Below are positions 1 through 11,040 of a stretch of DNA of 64,000 nt, one piece after another. The notes under the pieces are model-generated. The model made no database searches, was not told the DNA's origin, and saw nothing but the letters and a program-made list of their open reading frames with translations. The DNA is from Trichobilharzia regenti. Taxonomy: Eukaryota; Platyhelminthes; Trematoda; Strigeidida; Schistosomatidae. The stretch lies in contig OX235266.1 in NCBI GenBank assembly GCA_944472135.2, forward strand, positions 13,991,925 to 14,055,924. Reading direction: 5' to 3'. A program made the position numbers and the translations under genes. The stretch's first letter is position 1, and each line of letters opens with the position of its first letter.

Positions 1-410
1 TACTGACTATTTAATAAGTTATACGTATCACGCCTAATGCTTTCTTCATCGCACAGAACACGAACCAAGTAGGGTAAATAGACCATTTGGAGTGAATAAA
101 AGTTGCAACGCCACCACCATTTTTCTTATTACAACACTGACAGTCTTGTCGAAATAAAATAAAGTCCTTTAGTGAGATAAGGTTGTCATCATACAGTTCA
201 TGTAACCACGTTTCTTGTAATGTGATTATAGCAGTATTATGATCAGGACACATCAGAGATTGTAGGTACATTATCTTGTTAGGCAGAGAGCGGCAGTTTG
301 TGTTCATTATGACAGGGACCGTAGTTAAGTGTATTATGTACGTTTGAGAGCTTTCTGCCAACCAATCGATGCTTCCTCCTTGATTTCTTGGGAAAATGAA
401 AGTCATTTGG
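1..410 (-). mobile_element. CR1-like non-LTR element, internally deleted (endonuclease joined to 3' end)
   Basis: The minus strand encodes about 131 residues (406 to 11). The first part reads as the N-terminus of an APE-type endonuclease, with an N-rich start, the LQETWL motif that carries a catalytic Glu, and an NGGGVATFI segment. Just after that, around position 75, the sequence changes to match the extreme 3' coding end of the CR1 elements at 56700-56780 and 36860-36920. The whole reverse transcriptase and most of the endonuclease are therefore missing. The 3' tail would lie outside the window. The DNA match of the last 70 bases to the 56.7-kb copy is clear by eye; the family name is inference from the translation. 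Confidence 0.65.
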
Positions 411-817
411 TCGTAAATGATTAATAAAATTACGAGAGTAAGTGATCCTGTTAGAATTCATATTTAGGTGATAAATAAATGTGAGTAAACAGTAGATTGG
501 ATGCAATATGTAGATATTATGATAGCTGGCCCAAAAATTCGAACAGGCCACCAAGGTCAAGGGTTTCAAACTAGAAGGAAATAATTGTTCAGTACTCTCT
601 GGCTTCCAGTGATTCTCTAACCGATATTAGCCAGTTAGTGATATGCCCTGAATGGGTGGTAATGAGAGGTAAGATGGAACGTCAGGATTCAAATAAGTAG
701 CCATCAAACTGAAAGTTCTCTGTCTGCCAAATTAAGTACCACAACTAACATGAAATACAGTCTGCAAACCCAGGGTTATATGAGATGATCTTATCATCAG
801 TTAATACCCAGCATCTC
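411..817. other. No gene seen; short SINE F2 tail fragment
   Basis: The stretch is AT-rich. Positions 585-650 resemble the tail of SINE family F2 (cagtactctctgg, then a 'tctctaaccgatat' block). The rest may be 5' sequence of the CR1 remnant on the minus strand. No convincing open frame. Confidence 0.4.
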
Positions 818-1205
818 TACTTCTTAATTGGTGGATGGTGACTAGCAGTGAAATTCAGGATAATGAGCACTTCGTCCTATTTGGGACTCGTCAGAATGAT
901 GTACCTGCAACGTGCAGTGAGTGATGATGTTCCCACTGAGTCTCAAACCCACTGCACATAGTTTCAAAGGCCAAAGAGGTTTATCCACTATACCACTGTA
1001 ACCACCAGAGCCATCTCTCGTGCAGGTATATCCAGATGAAGGAGTCCTGAATAGGACGAAATGCGCGTTATCCTGGATTCCACGGATAGTCACCATCCAC
1101 CAGACATCGTTGAAGCATGTGCACAAGAAGCCAACATGTCAACCTGAGACCGAGCACTTCGGTCCAATCAATCGACATGAAAATCCAGAATTGGATTAAA
1201 TAATT
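818..1205. repeat. SINE F1 (Sm-alpha-like), two copies head to head
   Basis: A minus-strand copy (818-1012) is followed by a plus-strand copy without its tRNA-like head (1018-1205). Both contain the stem-II block tcctgaataggacgaaa or its complement, which belongs to the hammerhead of this family. The minus copy keeps CTGACGAG but has GAAG in place of GAAA. The plus copy has a disrupted CTGATGA box. The tail with 'gagaccgagcacttcggtcc' is the same as at 38475 and 48075. Sm-alpha SINEs of schistosomes are known to carry hammerheads. Confidence 0.8.
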
Positions 1206-1347
1206 ATTTAAATATTTGTGTTACTATTTTCTTATTTCATAAATAAAATATTGGATGAATAACCGAGATATTCATATAAAAATTCGATTTTAATCGTAAA
1301 CTTTTGGAATTTTCCGCCTTCTATTTATATTCAGTGTTCGTTTACAG

Positions 1348-1558
1348 GCGATGAGTGAATCAACGCCTAAAAGAAATTCTAAGACGAATGAATTAGAGAC
1401 AGTTACTGAAGAACCAACGGTGAAAAGCAAAACTTCTGAATTACCAGAAGACGACAATAATAACAGCAATAATAGACTCAATCAGCGAAGAAATTCTCGG
1501 CTGGATAGCATATCTAAAGCACAAGGTGTTAAACGTTTATCCTTATCAAGATATTCAA
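1348..1558 (+). CDS. Tctex1-domain dynein light chain, exon with start codon
   Basis: This is the first coding exon of a four-exon gene. It follows an acceptor (tttacag ending at 1347), has ATG at 1351, and ends at a gtaagt donor at 1559, leaving one base of a split codon (phase 1). It encodes 69 residues, hydrophilic and rich in Ser, Asn, Glu and basic residues, with no recognised domain. Such extended N-termini occur in larger Tctex1-domain proteins. The acceptor lies only three bases upstream of the ATG, so the exon is joined to an upstream non-coding exon or is a trans-splice site; both are inference. The ATG could also be internal if an upstream coding exon lies outside the window, since the frame reads through the acceptor. 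The exon is assigned by phase match with the other exons, not by homology. Confidence 0.6.
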
Positions 1559-1749
1559 GTAAGTGTTTCCTTTTTTTACCGATTATCCCACGGATGATAA
1601 AATATTTTTTGAAACAGAGAATATTTATATTTTCGATAACTTTTCCCTTCACCAGGTTCTTCAGTTATATGCTTATAGTAATTCAAGAATTATTCTTATT
1701 GATAAGATTTAAGGGTATACATGCATACACACATTGTGATATGATATCA

Positions 1750-3825
1750 AAATGAAAAATAAATCTGGTGTTAAGAGAATGAACTATTTGATTAAACTTG
1801 AATTACAAAGATTAAATGCTCTCTATAACCAGAAGTTTCTTTCATGTAAATCTCCATCTAATATGTGAAAGTTATTAATGGAAATCACAGGTGGTAAGCA
1901 AATAATGAATGGCACTTCTGTCGATATTGACATGCTGAATAAATCCTTCATATGTCCCCCTGCAGATGTTATGACTCCTAACTCAAATAGTGTAAATAAT
2001 GACTGCTTCTCATGCTTTAATACGAATGATGTCCCCAAGTGTCTTCAATCTCTCAAACCTAATCAGTCCCTTGGCTCTCCCTGATGGTGTTCCTGCTGTT
2101 ATCCTTAAGAAGTGTGCTGACATCTTGTGTTCCCGATTAACTGACATTTTCAACGAATCGTTTTCCAAAAGTATTATACCTGAATCATGGAAAAATATCA
2201 AGATTGTTCCAGTGCCTAAATCAACAAGTGAACCTAATGTTAAGTTTAGACACATTGCTATTACCTCACCTTTTTTGAAAGTTATGGGAAGACTTATTTT
2301 CCTAAATCTTGAACCCTCTTTAATGCCTTTCAATGAACCCAACCAGTTTGCCTATAAACATAGTAGGTTAACCTTAGATGCCGCTGTTTTCCTACACCAT
2401 AGCATAGTCTCTAGTTTGGATAAAGGAGCTAAATACGTTCGCTGTGCCTTCCTTGATTACACATCTGCATTTGACTCTGTTCCTAGGTCTCTCTCGCTAA
2501 GTAAGCTTGCTGCAACACAGGCTGAAAGCTGGACAAATAAGTGGCTACATTCCTATTTGTCTGATAGGAAGCAGTACACCGTCTACAATGGAAAGTCCTC
2601 CACTACCTCACTTACTTTGGCTGGTGTTCCTCAAGGTGCTCTTCCTCCTCCTTCTCTGTTTTCTTTTTTCTCGCATGACTTGCCTCATTCTGATGTAGCC
2701 ACTTTTGTTAAGTATGCTGATGACCTCTCTGTTTCTGTGCCTGTCAACTCTCAGTCGGATTGTCCCAAATTAAACACCTTTCTGTCGGAAATTAGTCAGT
2801 GATCCTCTTCAAACGGTCTTAAGCTGAATCCGTCTAAATGTCAGGTAGTCAATTTCAATTTCAGACGTAAACGTGACCTACAACAACTAGTTAGCTCACA
2901 TGGCCCCACTATAATTGACGGCACAGAGGTTGAAAATACATCTAATGTCAAGTGCCTTGAGCTGAGTCTTTCCACCGATCTTTCCTGGTCCTCCCAAATC
3001 ATGCTAGTTACTAGAAAGATGTTTCGATTAACGTTCTACATTTGGAAGTTTAGGCAGTCTGGTATAAAGCAGTCTTTGCTTTCTCAGTTTGTCAATTCTC
3101 GTATTCTACCCATCCCCATTTACTGCTCCCTAATGACTTTTCCTGGACTACTTAAGAAATACTTTGCTTTGCTGAGAAGGGTAGGCACTAAAAGCCGTTA
3201 GTGGGGCAAGTGGGATATCGTTAAACCAACTGGTTAACACTATTGTGGATAGACATATAATGAATGTCAAGTAATAAACTAGCGAATACAATATTGTCAG
3301 ACCCCGAGAATCCTCTCTATATGCAGCTCTATCCTTGCATTTCATCTGGTAGAACAAGAAGCAGCTATAGGAGGCTATATGCTAGGACTACCACAAAGTA
3401 CAAAAACTCCACAATATCATATCTGGCACAGCTATTATGTGGTGATGAGAAATCCGTTAGGTATGACACACACGATCAACTTACTGCGGCACTCTAACAA
3501 ATAGTCCCATTAGTTTTTGTTTTCCTTTCTTCGCTACTATTACACTGTTGTTCTCATCTTCTATTACACACAAATTTTGTATTTCATATCCTGTGGTACA
3601 TTGTTGAAAATGTAAACGCAACACTGTTGTTTTTGTTTTTTTGATTTATGTTTTTTTCTTTTCTTTTTTGTTTGGGTGTTGCTTTTTGATTTTAAAATTT
3701 TATAAAATTTATGTGGTAATTAGATGCAATATATATTATAATGCACGCTAAAAATTCCATACCTGTACTACAAATACTGTTTGAAAGAAAGCTGTTATTA
3801 TTGTTATTATTATCATTATTATTTT
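1750..3825 (+). mobile_element. CR1-like non-LTR retrotransposon, 5'-truncated and decayed
   Basis: The copy starts inside the linker before the reverse transcriptase; its residues LYNQKFLSCKSPSN match the second copy at 34690. It runs through the RT and the C-terminal domain to about 3497, then a 3' UTR ending in an ATT-rich tail (3795-3825). Frameshifts and stops are scattered (1866, 2080, 2800 and 3200). It lies in intron 1 of the Tctex1 gene in the same orientation as the gene. The 3' UTR segment 3745-3795 (aaaattccatac, aaatac, aagctgtt) is also present as the tail of SINEs at 46915 and 48630. Confidence 0.8.
1999..2802 (+). pseudogene. CR1-like reverse transcriptase fragment
   Basis: An open stretch of 267 codons covers most of the RT palm. 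Visible motifs are an FLDYTSAFDSVPR block (motif A, with the catalytic Asp), GVPQGA (motif B) and KYADD (motif C; YADD at 2713-2724). A 'ALPPPS' variation follows motif B where CR1 RTs normally have a VLSP-like sequence. The upstream DGIPA block is split by a frameshift near 2085, and the frame ends at a stop at 2800 before the thumb. Not functional as it stands. It shares most residues with the copy at 34680-36926. Confidence 0.8.
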
Positions 3826-4184
3826 ATCAAAACTGCATGAGACTGGAGGATAACGAGTTGGCATTCAGTTAGGTACAGTTCACTGATGAAATTTAATCAC
3901 ACTTCCCTGTGGGAACGGGAATTACTATGATGGGATACTAGTTAGTAACTAATGTGTTATGCGTTTCACTCTTCGTTTAATGCGGACTGAATTCTATATA
4001 GGTCAGTCTATCCAAAGAAATTCTCCATGAATCATGTAATTGCATCTCCTGACAACCAATGTTGTGAGTGGTTGTTAAAGTACATCTTCGTTGGTCATAT
4101 TTTATCAATTTGAAATTCGAACATTCTTGTCAGTGTGATGAAATACTTTTTTCAAATATGATCTATAGTAATGTATTTTAGGAT
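3826..4184. other. No gene; SINE F4 tail fragment
   Basis: Positions 3940-4015 match the tail of SINE family F4 (actagttagtaactaatgtg, and 'gcggactgaattct', also at 49715 and 47350). The rest is AT-rich intron 1 sequence with nothing recognisable. Confidence 0.5.
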
Positions 4185-4470
4185 TTCATCATGAGCTGAC
4201 ATTAGTTAGAGAACCATTGGAAAACCTGGGAGTTTCTGGACAGCTGTTTCGTCTGTCCTAGTCTGGGACTCATCATCAGTACGCACCCACAGGGACTCGA
4301 GCCCAGAACCTTCCGGTTACAAGGCGAGCTCGTACACTAGTGGGTGCGTACTGCTGAGGAGTCCTAAACTAGGATGAAACAGCTGTACAGTACTCTCAGC
4401 TGGTTTTCTAATGGTCCTCTAACTAATTTCAGCTCATGATGAAATCCTGTGACCAATCTAATCCCTACAG
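4185..4470. repeat. SINE F2, two copies head to head
   Basis: A minus-strand copy (4185-4339) includes the reversed tRNA-like head with its B box (ctcgagcccag) and the tail. It abuts a plus-strand copy (4340-4470) that starts near the end of the head and carries a hammerhead and tail. The fold-back places the two hammerheads on opposite strands about 80 bases apart. Confidence 0.75.
4348..4393 (+). ncRNA. Type I hammerhead ribozyme in SINE F2
   Basis: All core elements are visible. Stem I is GTACTG (4348-4353) with CAGTAC (4388-4393). The CUGANGA box is CTGAGGA (4354-4360). Stem II is GTCC/GGAT around the loop TAAACTA. GAA is at 4376-4378. Stem III is short (AC/GT with loop AGCT) and the predicted cleavage is after A4387 in a GUA triplet, which fits the NUH rule. 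This is the best preserved F2 ribozyme in the window. Activity is inferred, not shown. Confidence 0.7.
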
Positions 4471-4479
4471 ACCAACACT

Positions 4480-5115
4480 TGAATAGTAATGCTTTTGTTG
4501 ATCGGTAGCTGATTGATTTGAGTACCAACCAGGCTTCTAGAAATTCCCTGAGCCCATTTTTGGTGCTTCCTCTACTTAACACTTCTACGTTATCTCAATC
4601 TAGTTGGTGTTCATAATTATCTACATGCATTGATATGAAAGAATACGTATGTCATGCATTTTTACAGTCAATTTGTTTTCTTGGACTTGGATTCGAAGGG
4701 GACATGTAGTCTATATAAAGAACTTTTCAAAAAATTAAAATACCTAAAAGAATCATTTAACCATTCTATCAATTCGCCAATACAATTTTTAGAGGAAATC
4801 GAACACATTCAATTGAATGTCAATTAAATCATGATGTCCTTTGATTTCAAAGCATTATGTACTTCAATTGGTCCAAAACTAGCGAAAGAAACTATGCAAC
4901 GAATTATCTATAGCGATGAAAACATAAAAACGCAATATTCAACTTGGATAGAACCCACAGGATTATACCTTGAAACATACTTCCAATTCAGTAATCAGAT
5001 ATGTGAACAGATAAAAGGAGCACCAATGGGGTCGCCTATATCAGGATTAATAGGTGAAGCTTTCGTGCGAAGATTAGAATTAATAGGTCTACCAATAATT
5101 AAACCAAGAATCTAG
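4480..5115. mobile_element. PLE group A fragments, two orientations
   Basis: On the minus strand 4700-4480 encodes the C-terminal part of a PLE GIY-YIG endonuclease (LREFLEAWLVLKSIS). On the plus strand 4831-5115 encodes 94 residues of PLE RT, with FDFKALCTSI, LETYFQF and KGAPMGSPISGL. The latter is the RT fingers-palm segment before the YVDD box, and it ends in a stop at 5113. The two pieces are head to head and belong to the same lineage as 5172-6680. Confidence 0.7.
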
Positions 5116-5171
5116 TTATGTTATGTTGATATATTTGTAATAATTTCGATGTGGTTGTGTTCTCTGAGCTG

Positions 5172-6680
5172 GATAGTTAATTTTCGAAGCTGTCGTCACC
5201 CTACTAGGCGACATCTTCAGCGCATACTTCAATTCGTTGAAGTGAGCTTTTAGATTTCTCCACAAGTTTATTAATCATCTCTCCTGGTGACTTTCGATGT
5301 GATCGGTTGTTTGTGTGTGTTTTCACACCTTCTAGGTTACTTGCATTGGAACCGGTTGTTTCTTTGACTTGAACTTTGATCTCTTCTACGGGAGGTTTCT
5401 TTCCTATCGGTTGATAAATTTTGTCTATCTCGATGTGTCTATTGATTGATGATTCACTGGAATACCAGGTAGGCTTCGAAAAATTCTCTGGCATTCTTGT
5501 TGTTTCCTCTGTCTAATAATTGAACGCTGGTTGTCCCAGTCGAATTGATGTCCATGGTTGTCTGTATGTAGTGAGGCGATATGAGGGAGTGGATATCATG
5601 TCTTTGGACGGCTAGCTTATGTTCGTGGATACGAAGACGAAGGGTACGTTGTACACTTTGGCTAATGTAGTGTTTTTCGCAGTTGTTACAATTTATTTTT
5701 CAGATGATGTTGGTTTTATCTTCTTTCGTCGCTGAGTCTGTCTTTTGGTTGACATAGAACTGAATGAAGTGACTTTGTTGGTTTGTGTACGACGTCAATT
5801 CCTGAAGGTTTGGAGAGTCTTGTAGTGATTTCTGAAGATATCCTTTATATATGGTTGGGCAATTTTCATTGTGCTTTCCTTGAGGACATTTAGTTTGATA
5901 GGTTGGCTTGGGAGTATATGTCTCTTGATGAAATTCCGTGGATATCAATTCATTCCTTTGGAAGATGTTCATGAGATATCTTTCTTCAATTTTCCTTAAT
6001 GTGGGAGTGCTGCAATGAGTCCAGACTGGCCCTCTTGAATAGTGTTTGTATGCAATTCTTTTTGTGTGTTATTGGATTGTTGCTGTTGTAATTCAGTATT
6101 TGGTCTGTGTAAGTTGATTTTCTATAAACTTGAGTTTCTAATTCCCGTGTGGTTGTTCGCTTGACTAAGACGTCCAAAAATGAAATTTTGTTCTCGGATT
6201 CCTCTTCTCTTGTGAATTTGACGTCGTTGAAGACGTTGTTTATTAAGTTGTGAGTTTTATCTAACTCGTTTCTTATGATTATTACAAATATGTCATCAAC
6301 GTAGCGTATCCAAATATTGGGTTTGATCTTTGGTAGTAGTATTATGTTTTCGAGTCTTTGCATCACTGCTTCTGCAATCAAACCTGATATTGGCGATCCA
6401 TCCCATGGGTGTTCCTTTGACTTGTTCATATATTTGGCCGTTGAACTGAAAGTATGTTGTTAGGCATAGGTTTATGTATTCCATTTTAGCTTGTGTGTTG
6501 CATTTTTGATCGTTGTGGAAGGTGTTCGTCGTTACTAAGTAATTGTTTCATGGTTTCTTTTGCTAGTTTTTGTCCGATGACGTCGAAGGATATCATTATT
6601 TCTTGTTCATCTATTTGGATACCTCTGCTTTGCTCTAGGAATTAGATAGCAGAGTTGATGGAGTGATCACAAGAAATTAA
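5172..6680 (-). mobile_element. Penelope-like element (group A), RT to endonuclease, decayed
   Basis: Reading from 6680 down, the order is the RT with the PMG-PISGLIAEA block (about 6400), RYVDDIFVI (about 6300), SFLDVLV and VYRKSTYTDQILNYN (147 residues, 6429-5986). A linker follows (5972-5700). Then comes a GIY-YIG endonuclease with CNNCEKHYI and RIHEHKLAV (about 5700-5500), and the C-terminus with SSINRHIEID (5494-5204). This is the normal order of PLE RT plus GIY-YIG. Frame breaks occur near 6430, 5975 and 5500. The 3' end reaches a conserved hairpin motif at 5172-5222. Confidence 0.8.
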
Positions 6681-6689
6681 AGAATAATT

Positions 6690-7750
6690 AAAAGAAATGT
6701 GATTTGGAATATACCCATAAATGAATAAACAGCATATTTGAAGACACTAAATTCACCACGAGAGAAGAAGAAGAAGAATTAGACAACAAAATTCCATTCT
6801 TAGATGTCTTAATCAAGAGAACTAACATATGGGGACTTAGAAACACAAGTATATAGAAAATCAACACACACACAGACCAAATACTCAACTATAGTAGCAA
6901 TAGCTCACTTACCCACAAAAGAAATTGCTTGCAGATATTGTTCAAAAGGGAGTTCAAACACACTGTAGCACTCCTGTGTTGAAGAGAACGCAGGAAAAAT
7001 ACCTACCAACCGTCTTCAAAAAACAATGGATATCCCCGTCACAATTTCGCCAAGAAGTGTTTAAAGTCGAATCAAAACACCAACAAGAAACCATCATCAA
7101 GGACCACAAGAAAATTCATTCTACCATATATATAAGCAAAAATATCTCTGAAATAACAGCTAGAATACTAAAACCGTTTGAAACAGATGTAGCACACCAG
7201 CCAGCACAACCACTTCATTCGATATTGTCCAGACCAAAAGACCCATCCAATAGAAAAAGAAGGTAAAACCAATACCATTTACAAAATAAATTGTATGAAG
7301 TGTAACAGACATTACATCGGTCAACACAGTGGGCATCCCCTTCGAATCAGAATCGAAGAACACAAGTTCCTTGTAGAAAGATAATTATGGACACGAATTT
7401 AAATGGGATAATGTCAAAATTTTAAACAGAGGAAACACCAAGACTGTAATCATGGAACTCCTAGAAGCCTGGTTAGTAGTCAAGTAAATCAGTCAGCGAT
7501 TAACAAAAACATATTGACATAGACAAAATCTGCCAATCAATAAAATTTAAATCATATAACAAGAAAGTTTCAAATTCTAAGTCAATAGAAAAAATGATCA
7601 ATACAGCCATGAAGGTGGTAACCAGGAAACGCAATTCTATCATTCATAGAGAATTTTAAATCAGTTCATTTTATGCCTAAAATTGCACTGAAGATGTTGT
7701 CTACCAGGATCATGACGACGAAAGCTCCGCAATTAAACTAACCAGCTCAG
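6690..7750 (+). mobile_element. Penelope-like element (group A), decayed copy
   Basis: Plus-strand remnants give the same order as the copy at 5172-6680: LETQVYRKSTHT (about 6840), the linker with KGVQTHCSTPVLKRTQEKYLP (6945 on, 113 codons open to 7266), and an endonuclease remnant (ITSVNTVGIPFESESKNTS, 7310 on). The element ends at the hairpin motif ctgaagatg...gacgaaag (7690-7730). Many stops; not functional. It stands tail-out from the minus-strand neighbour, so the two copies are divergent. Confidence 0.7.
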
Positions 7751-8030
7751 AGAACACAACTTATTGCAAATTAAAGTTATAGTGAATCAATAAGACGAAT
7801 AGACTACAGTTCAACGGTATCCGTAAATGGAAATATGAGCGAATATAACATTGAAACGATTAACAAATAGATTAAGGAAATTTATGAATTTATAGGTTTC
7901 ACAGCAGACCAGAGTAGCAGTAGTGTCTGGACCTGATTCTTTTGAACGCAGAGGGAATTTCGATAACCTCTGCTTATTTTTAGTGTTCAGCATCTTGATG
8001 TCTTTGATAGTTTATTCGATATTCGATATA

Positions 8031-8510
8031 TTATAGGCAAAGACTGTCTTCAATGCTAGTTATGCGGCCTATGTGAATGACAAGATGATCTATTGTAGAA
8101 ATGTCACATACGTGTAGGTGTTTCCAAGCAAGAAAAACTAAGTTTCTAGAGCAGTGGCCAATATATCTGACTTCAAAGGATAATAGTTCAATTAATATAT
8201 ACACTAAGAGATGGATGGTTTGCCTACATACTTCGTCATTCTCTTTCAGAATAATGAGTGGTCGTCTGGAAAAATATGAGTTGCAGACGTTTACCTGCAT
8301 TAAAAGGCCTCCAACCCCATCCTCTCAATTTGTTGGTTGTTATTTCGCGTGGCATATTATCTCTGAATTGAAGTCGTATATGTAGAGGCTTTCTGTTAAC
8401 AGATACGGAAGAAATGTTTGCTAATCTTTTGCCCATGTGTTTCATGATGAACTTTTCCGGGGCGGGGGGGGGGGGTTGGTTGTTTTGAGATAATGTTGTT
8501 CTTCCCAAAT
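8031..8510 (-). mobile_element. Penelope-like element (group C) endonuclease fragment
   Basis: From 8508 down the minus strand reads EKFIMKHMGK and VNRKPLHIRLQFRDNMP, as in the group C copies at 45990 and 61840. It then changes frame to YIGHCSRNLVFLAWKHL (about 8170), a GIY-YIG core with the catalytic Tyr-Ile-Gly and Arg regions altered. A G-rich run (12 consecutive G around 8464-8475) interrupts the N-terminal part and probably caused the frame loss. Confidence 0.6.
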
Positions 8511-9047
8511 CAATGAAAATGTGTACATTGTCTTTCCCATGAGCTTTTCTTATATAAATTACTTTCTATACTACTATTTGGTCATCTTGAGAGTCGGAAG
8601 TCTTGGAGAATCTCATGTGATACCTACCATATTATCTCCTAACTCACGTAAACTAAGATATAAAAACAATCAGGAATACTTTAATGATGCCACGTCTTGA
8701 TTATATGAACTGGAACAGAATATTCATCATAGTAAAGGTTTTTTGTATTTCCTAATGAATGAAAAATAAAACGATATTAGTGTGTTTTTACTGACGTTTC
8801 GCTATATAATGCTGCGGCTAACAGCTTTATCTAAGTAGTATTATTAAACCAGAATAAACAAAATCCACTCAGCTTATATATATAACAGCTTAATCATCAT
8901 CGTTCTTCAGCATAGGGTCAATTTTACATTGTCAAGTTGACCGATCGGTAAAGATAATAAAACCAGGTGTAGATTGTTGGATTTGATAAGTGTACAAGAT
9001 TATAAAAGCAACATGTATTTAAAAGAATTAGTCCCTTTTATAAATTT
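8511..9047. other. Intron sequence without recognisable feature
   Basis: AT-rich. It may include PLE untranslated sequence (for instance 'actgacgtttcgctatataatgctg' type text near 8790), but I can support no gene or known repeat here. Confidence 0.3.
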
Positions 9048-9984
9048 TGATAGCGTTATTAGAAGACGGAGACTATCTGAAAAATGTGATGTATTAGCGC
9101 TATACATTTCGAACAATCTAATCACACATTTACTTGTCAAGTCAATATATACAGAAAGGTTAAATTAAACAAAGTGAGAGGAAACGGAATTAAGAATAAT
9201 TAACACAAACGTTTGGTAATCCAATCAAATAAGGATTACCAAGGTAGGTTAAGAGTAATGACAAACTGTTTTTGAACACACAAGGGGGGCTTAAGTCTAT
9301 GAATAGCTATAGCCTCTGCGTATTTCAATAAACGCCCTTGACCGTTTTTATAGATGGCCTTAAAGGCTGAGTTAACATCAATCTTATGGTTCATCTCGAT
9401 CAGATGTTTAGCTATAGACGAATTTGGTAGTCTGCCACCTGCATCTATTGGCTTGTCACAAATCATCTTTTTTTCTAACCATTTTGGGATATGCTCACGT
9501 GCAAAGCGCGATTACTCCTCCCTATATATGTATGTCCACACACACACGAAAATTGGTAAATTGTATGGGATGTGATATAATCACTTGTGCACTTTTGGGG
9601 TTTACAGTGAAGCATATTTTTGACTTTTTCCACAATTACAAGCTGGGCTGCATAGTAGGTTCTACGGATGATTGAATTCAACCATTGTCTCACAATCCTA
9701 CTGTTTATTTCCCCGTTATATGGTAATTTGATAAAAACCTTTTTCTTAGAGACGGTATGGATTGTAGGTTTAGAGGCTAGTTGACTTCTACACCTGTTTA
9801 AAAATTTCAAAGGATATCCGTTTGTGTTAATTATTCTTAATTCCGTTTTCTCTCACTTTGTTTAATTTAACCTTTCTATATATGTATTGACTTGACAAGT
9901 AAATGTGTGATTAGATTGTTCGAAATGTATAGCGCTAATACATCACATTTTTCAGATAGTCTCCGTCTTCTAATAACGCTATCA
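9048..9984. repeat. Inverted repeat of about 165 bp around a PLE endonuclease
   Basis: Left arm 9048-9211 and right arm 9819-9984 are almost perfect reverse complements; both contain tgatgtattagcgctatac or its complement and the 'attagaagacggagac' block. Between them lies a minus-strand PLE endonuclease. The arms are not coding in any convincing frame. Confidence 0.85.
9236..9810 (-). pseudogene. PLE group B GIY-YIG endonuclease domain
   Basis: From 9810 down the minus strand encodes 111 residues: a basic linker (VFIKLPYNGEI), then YQFSCVCGHTYIGRSNRALHV, the GIY-YIG core with its Cys pair. A frame break near 9475 follows. From 9466 to 9236 come HLIEMNHKIDV, LLKYAEAIAIHRLKPPLCVQ and the typical end NLPW. 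This is the C-terminal half of a PLE protein; no RT precedes it, so the copy is 5'-truncated. Only the one frameshift separates it from an intact domain. Confidence 0.75.
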
Positions 9985-10019
9985 GAACATGTATTTACTT
10001 AATTAAATTGCTTATCACA

Positions 10020-11040
10020 TTCGTGTTGATTTTGTCACTTCATGGTACGGATGGGGTGTTATTGTAACCAATTATATTTTTCTGCTTCATTTCAATATTG
10101 TTAGAATCACTTTTGTGACTTGATTCTACAGCGTGTAGAAGACGTATGGCTGATGATTTTTCAAGCTTTTCTAGTTAAACTGGATTTCTCGATGGTTGAA
10201 TAGACGCTCTACGCTGCTCATTTCTTCTGATTACCTTGATTTCCGTCTCGCTTTGTTTGTCCAATGTATATCGCATCACATTCCAAGCATTTTATTTTGC
10301 AGACACAATTAGATAGAGAATCTTTAGGTATTTGACCTTCCATACGGACAAGATTGCTTTGCAGTGTATCTGATGTTTTTTAGAAAGGCCTGATGTCGAG
10401 ATTACTGATTACTCTTCTGATATCATCTGACTTCCCTGTTCTATATGGAATGACGACTGTTGATGTCCATGTTTTCGAATGCGTTTTCGGCCATACTTAA
10501 TGTCTGTGTTGATTTTGTCGACGAAGTTCTTTGGGTAGTTGTTTTGCTTGGGAGTTTCAGTAATGTCTTATATTTCTTCTTCTTTTTCTTTCTCATACGT
10601 TATCAGAGAGTGTTCTTGTCTCAGAAGACTTGAAACAACTGATACCTTTGAGCTGATGGGGTGTGATGATCCGAAGTCTAAAAATTTTATTGAAGTGGGT
10701 TTTCTTCCTGAATATAGTAGATATACTAAAATTTCCGCTGTTTCAGCTCTTAACTAGCCAGGCAGTCTAGAAATGGTAGTTCACCTATGTCTGATTCTGC
10801 TTCCGAAGTAAACTGGATTCTGAGAGATGGACACTTTATTTTCTCCAGGAATGAATTGTGTAGATCTCGTTTTACCACTGCAAAAGTATCATCTACATAT
10901 CTTAACCATATTTTAGAAGTGAGTATCCTTGAAAAGATGTTATCTTCTAATCTATTCATGAAAAGATTAGTGAATATTGGGGATGCTGGTGAACCCCTAA
11001 TATTTTTGTACTCGTCGCCAAATTATTATTATGTACTGGT
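10020..11040 (-). mobile_element. Penelope-like element (group E), RT end and endonuclease
   Basis: Reading from 11040 down: RGSPASPIFTNLFMNRLE (about 10990), then WLRYVDDTFAVVKRD (10890), the RT catalytic box with YVDD, and GELPFLDC (10765). Further on, about 10310-10230, IKCLECDAIYIGQTKR gives a GIY-YIG core. The sequence differs clearly from groups A-D. Several frame breaks; pseudogene. Confidence 0.7.
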
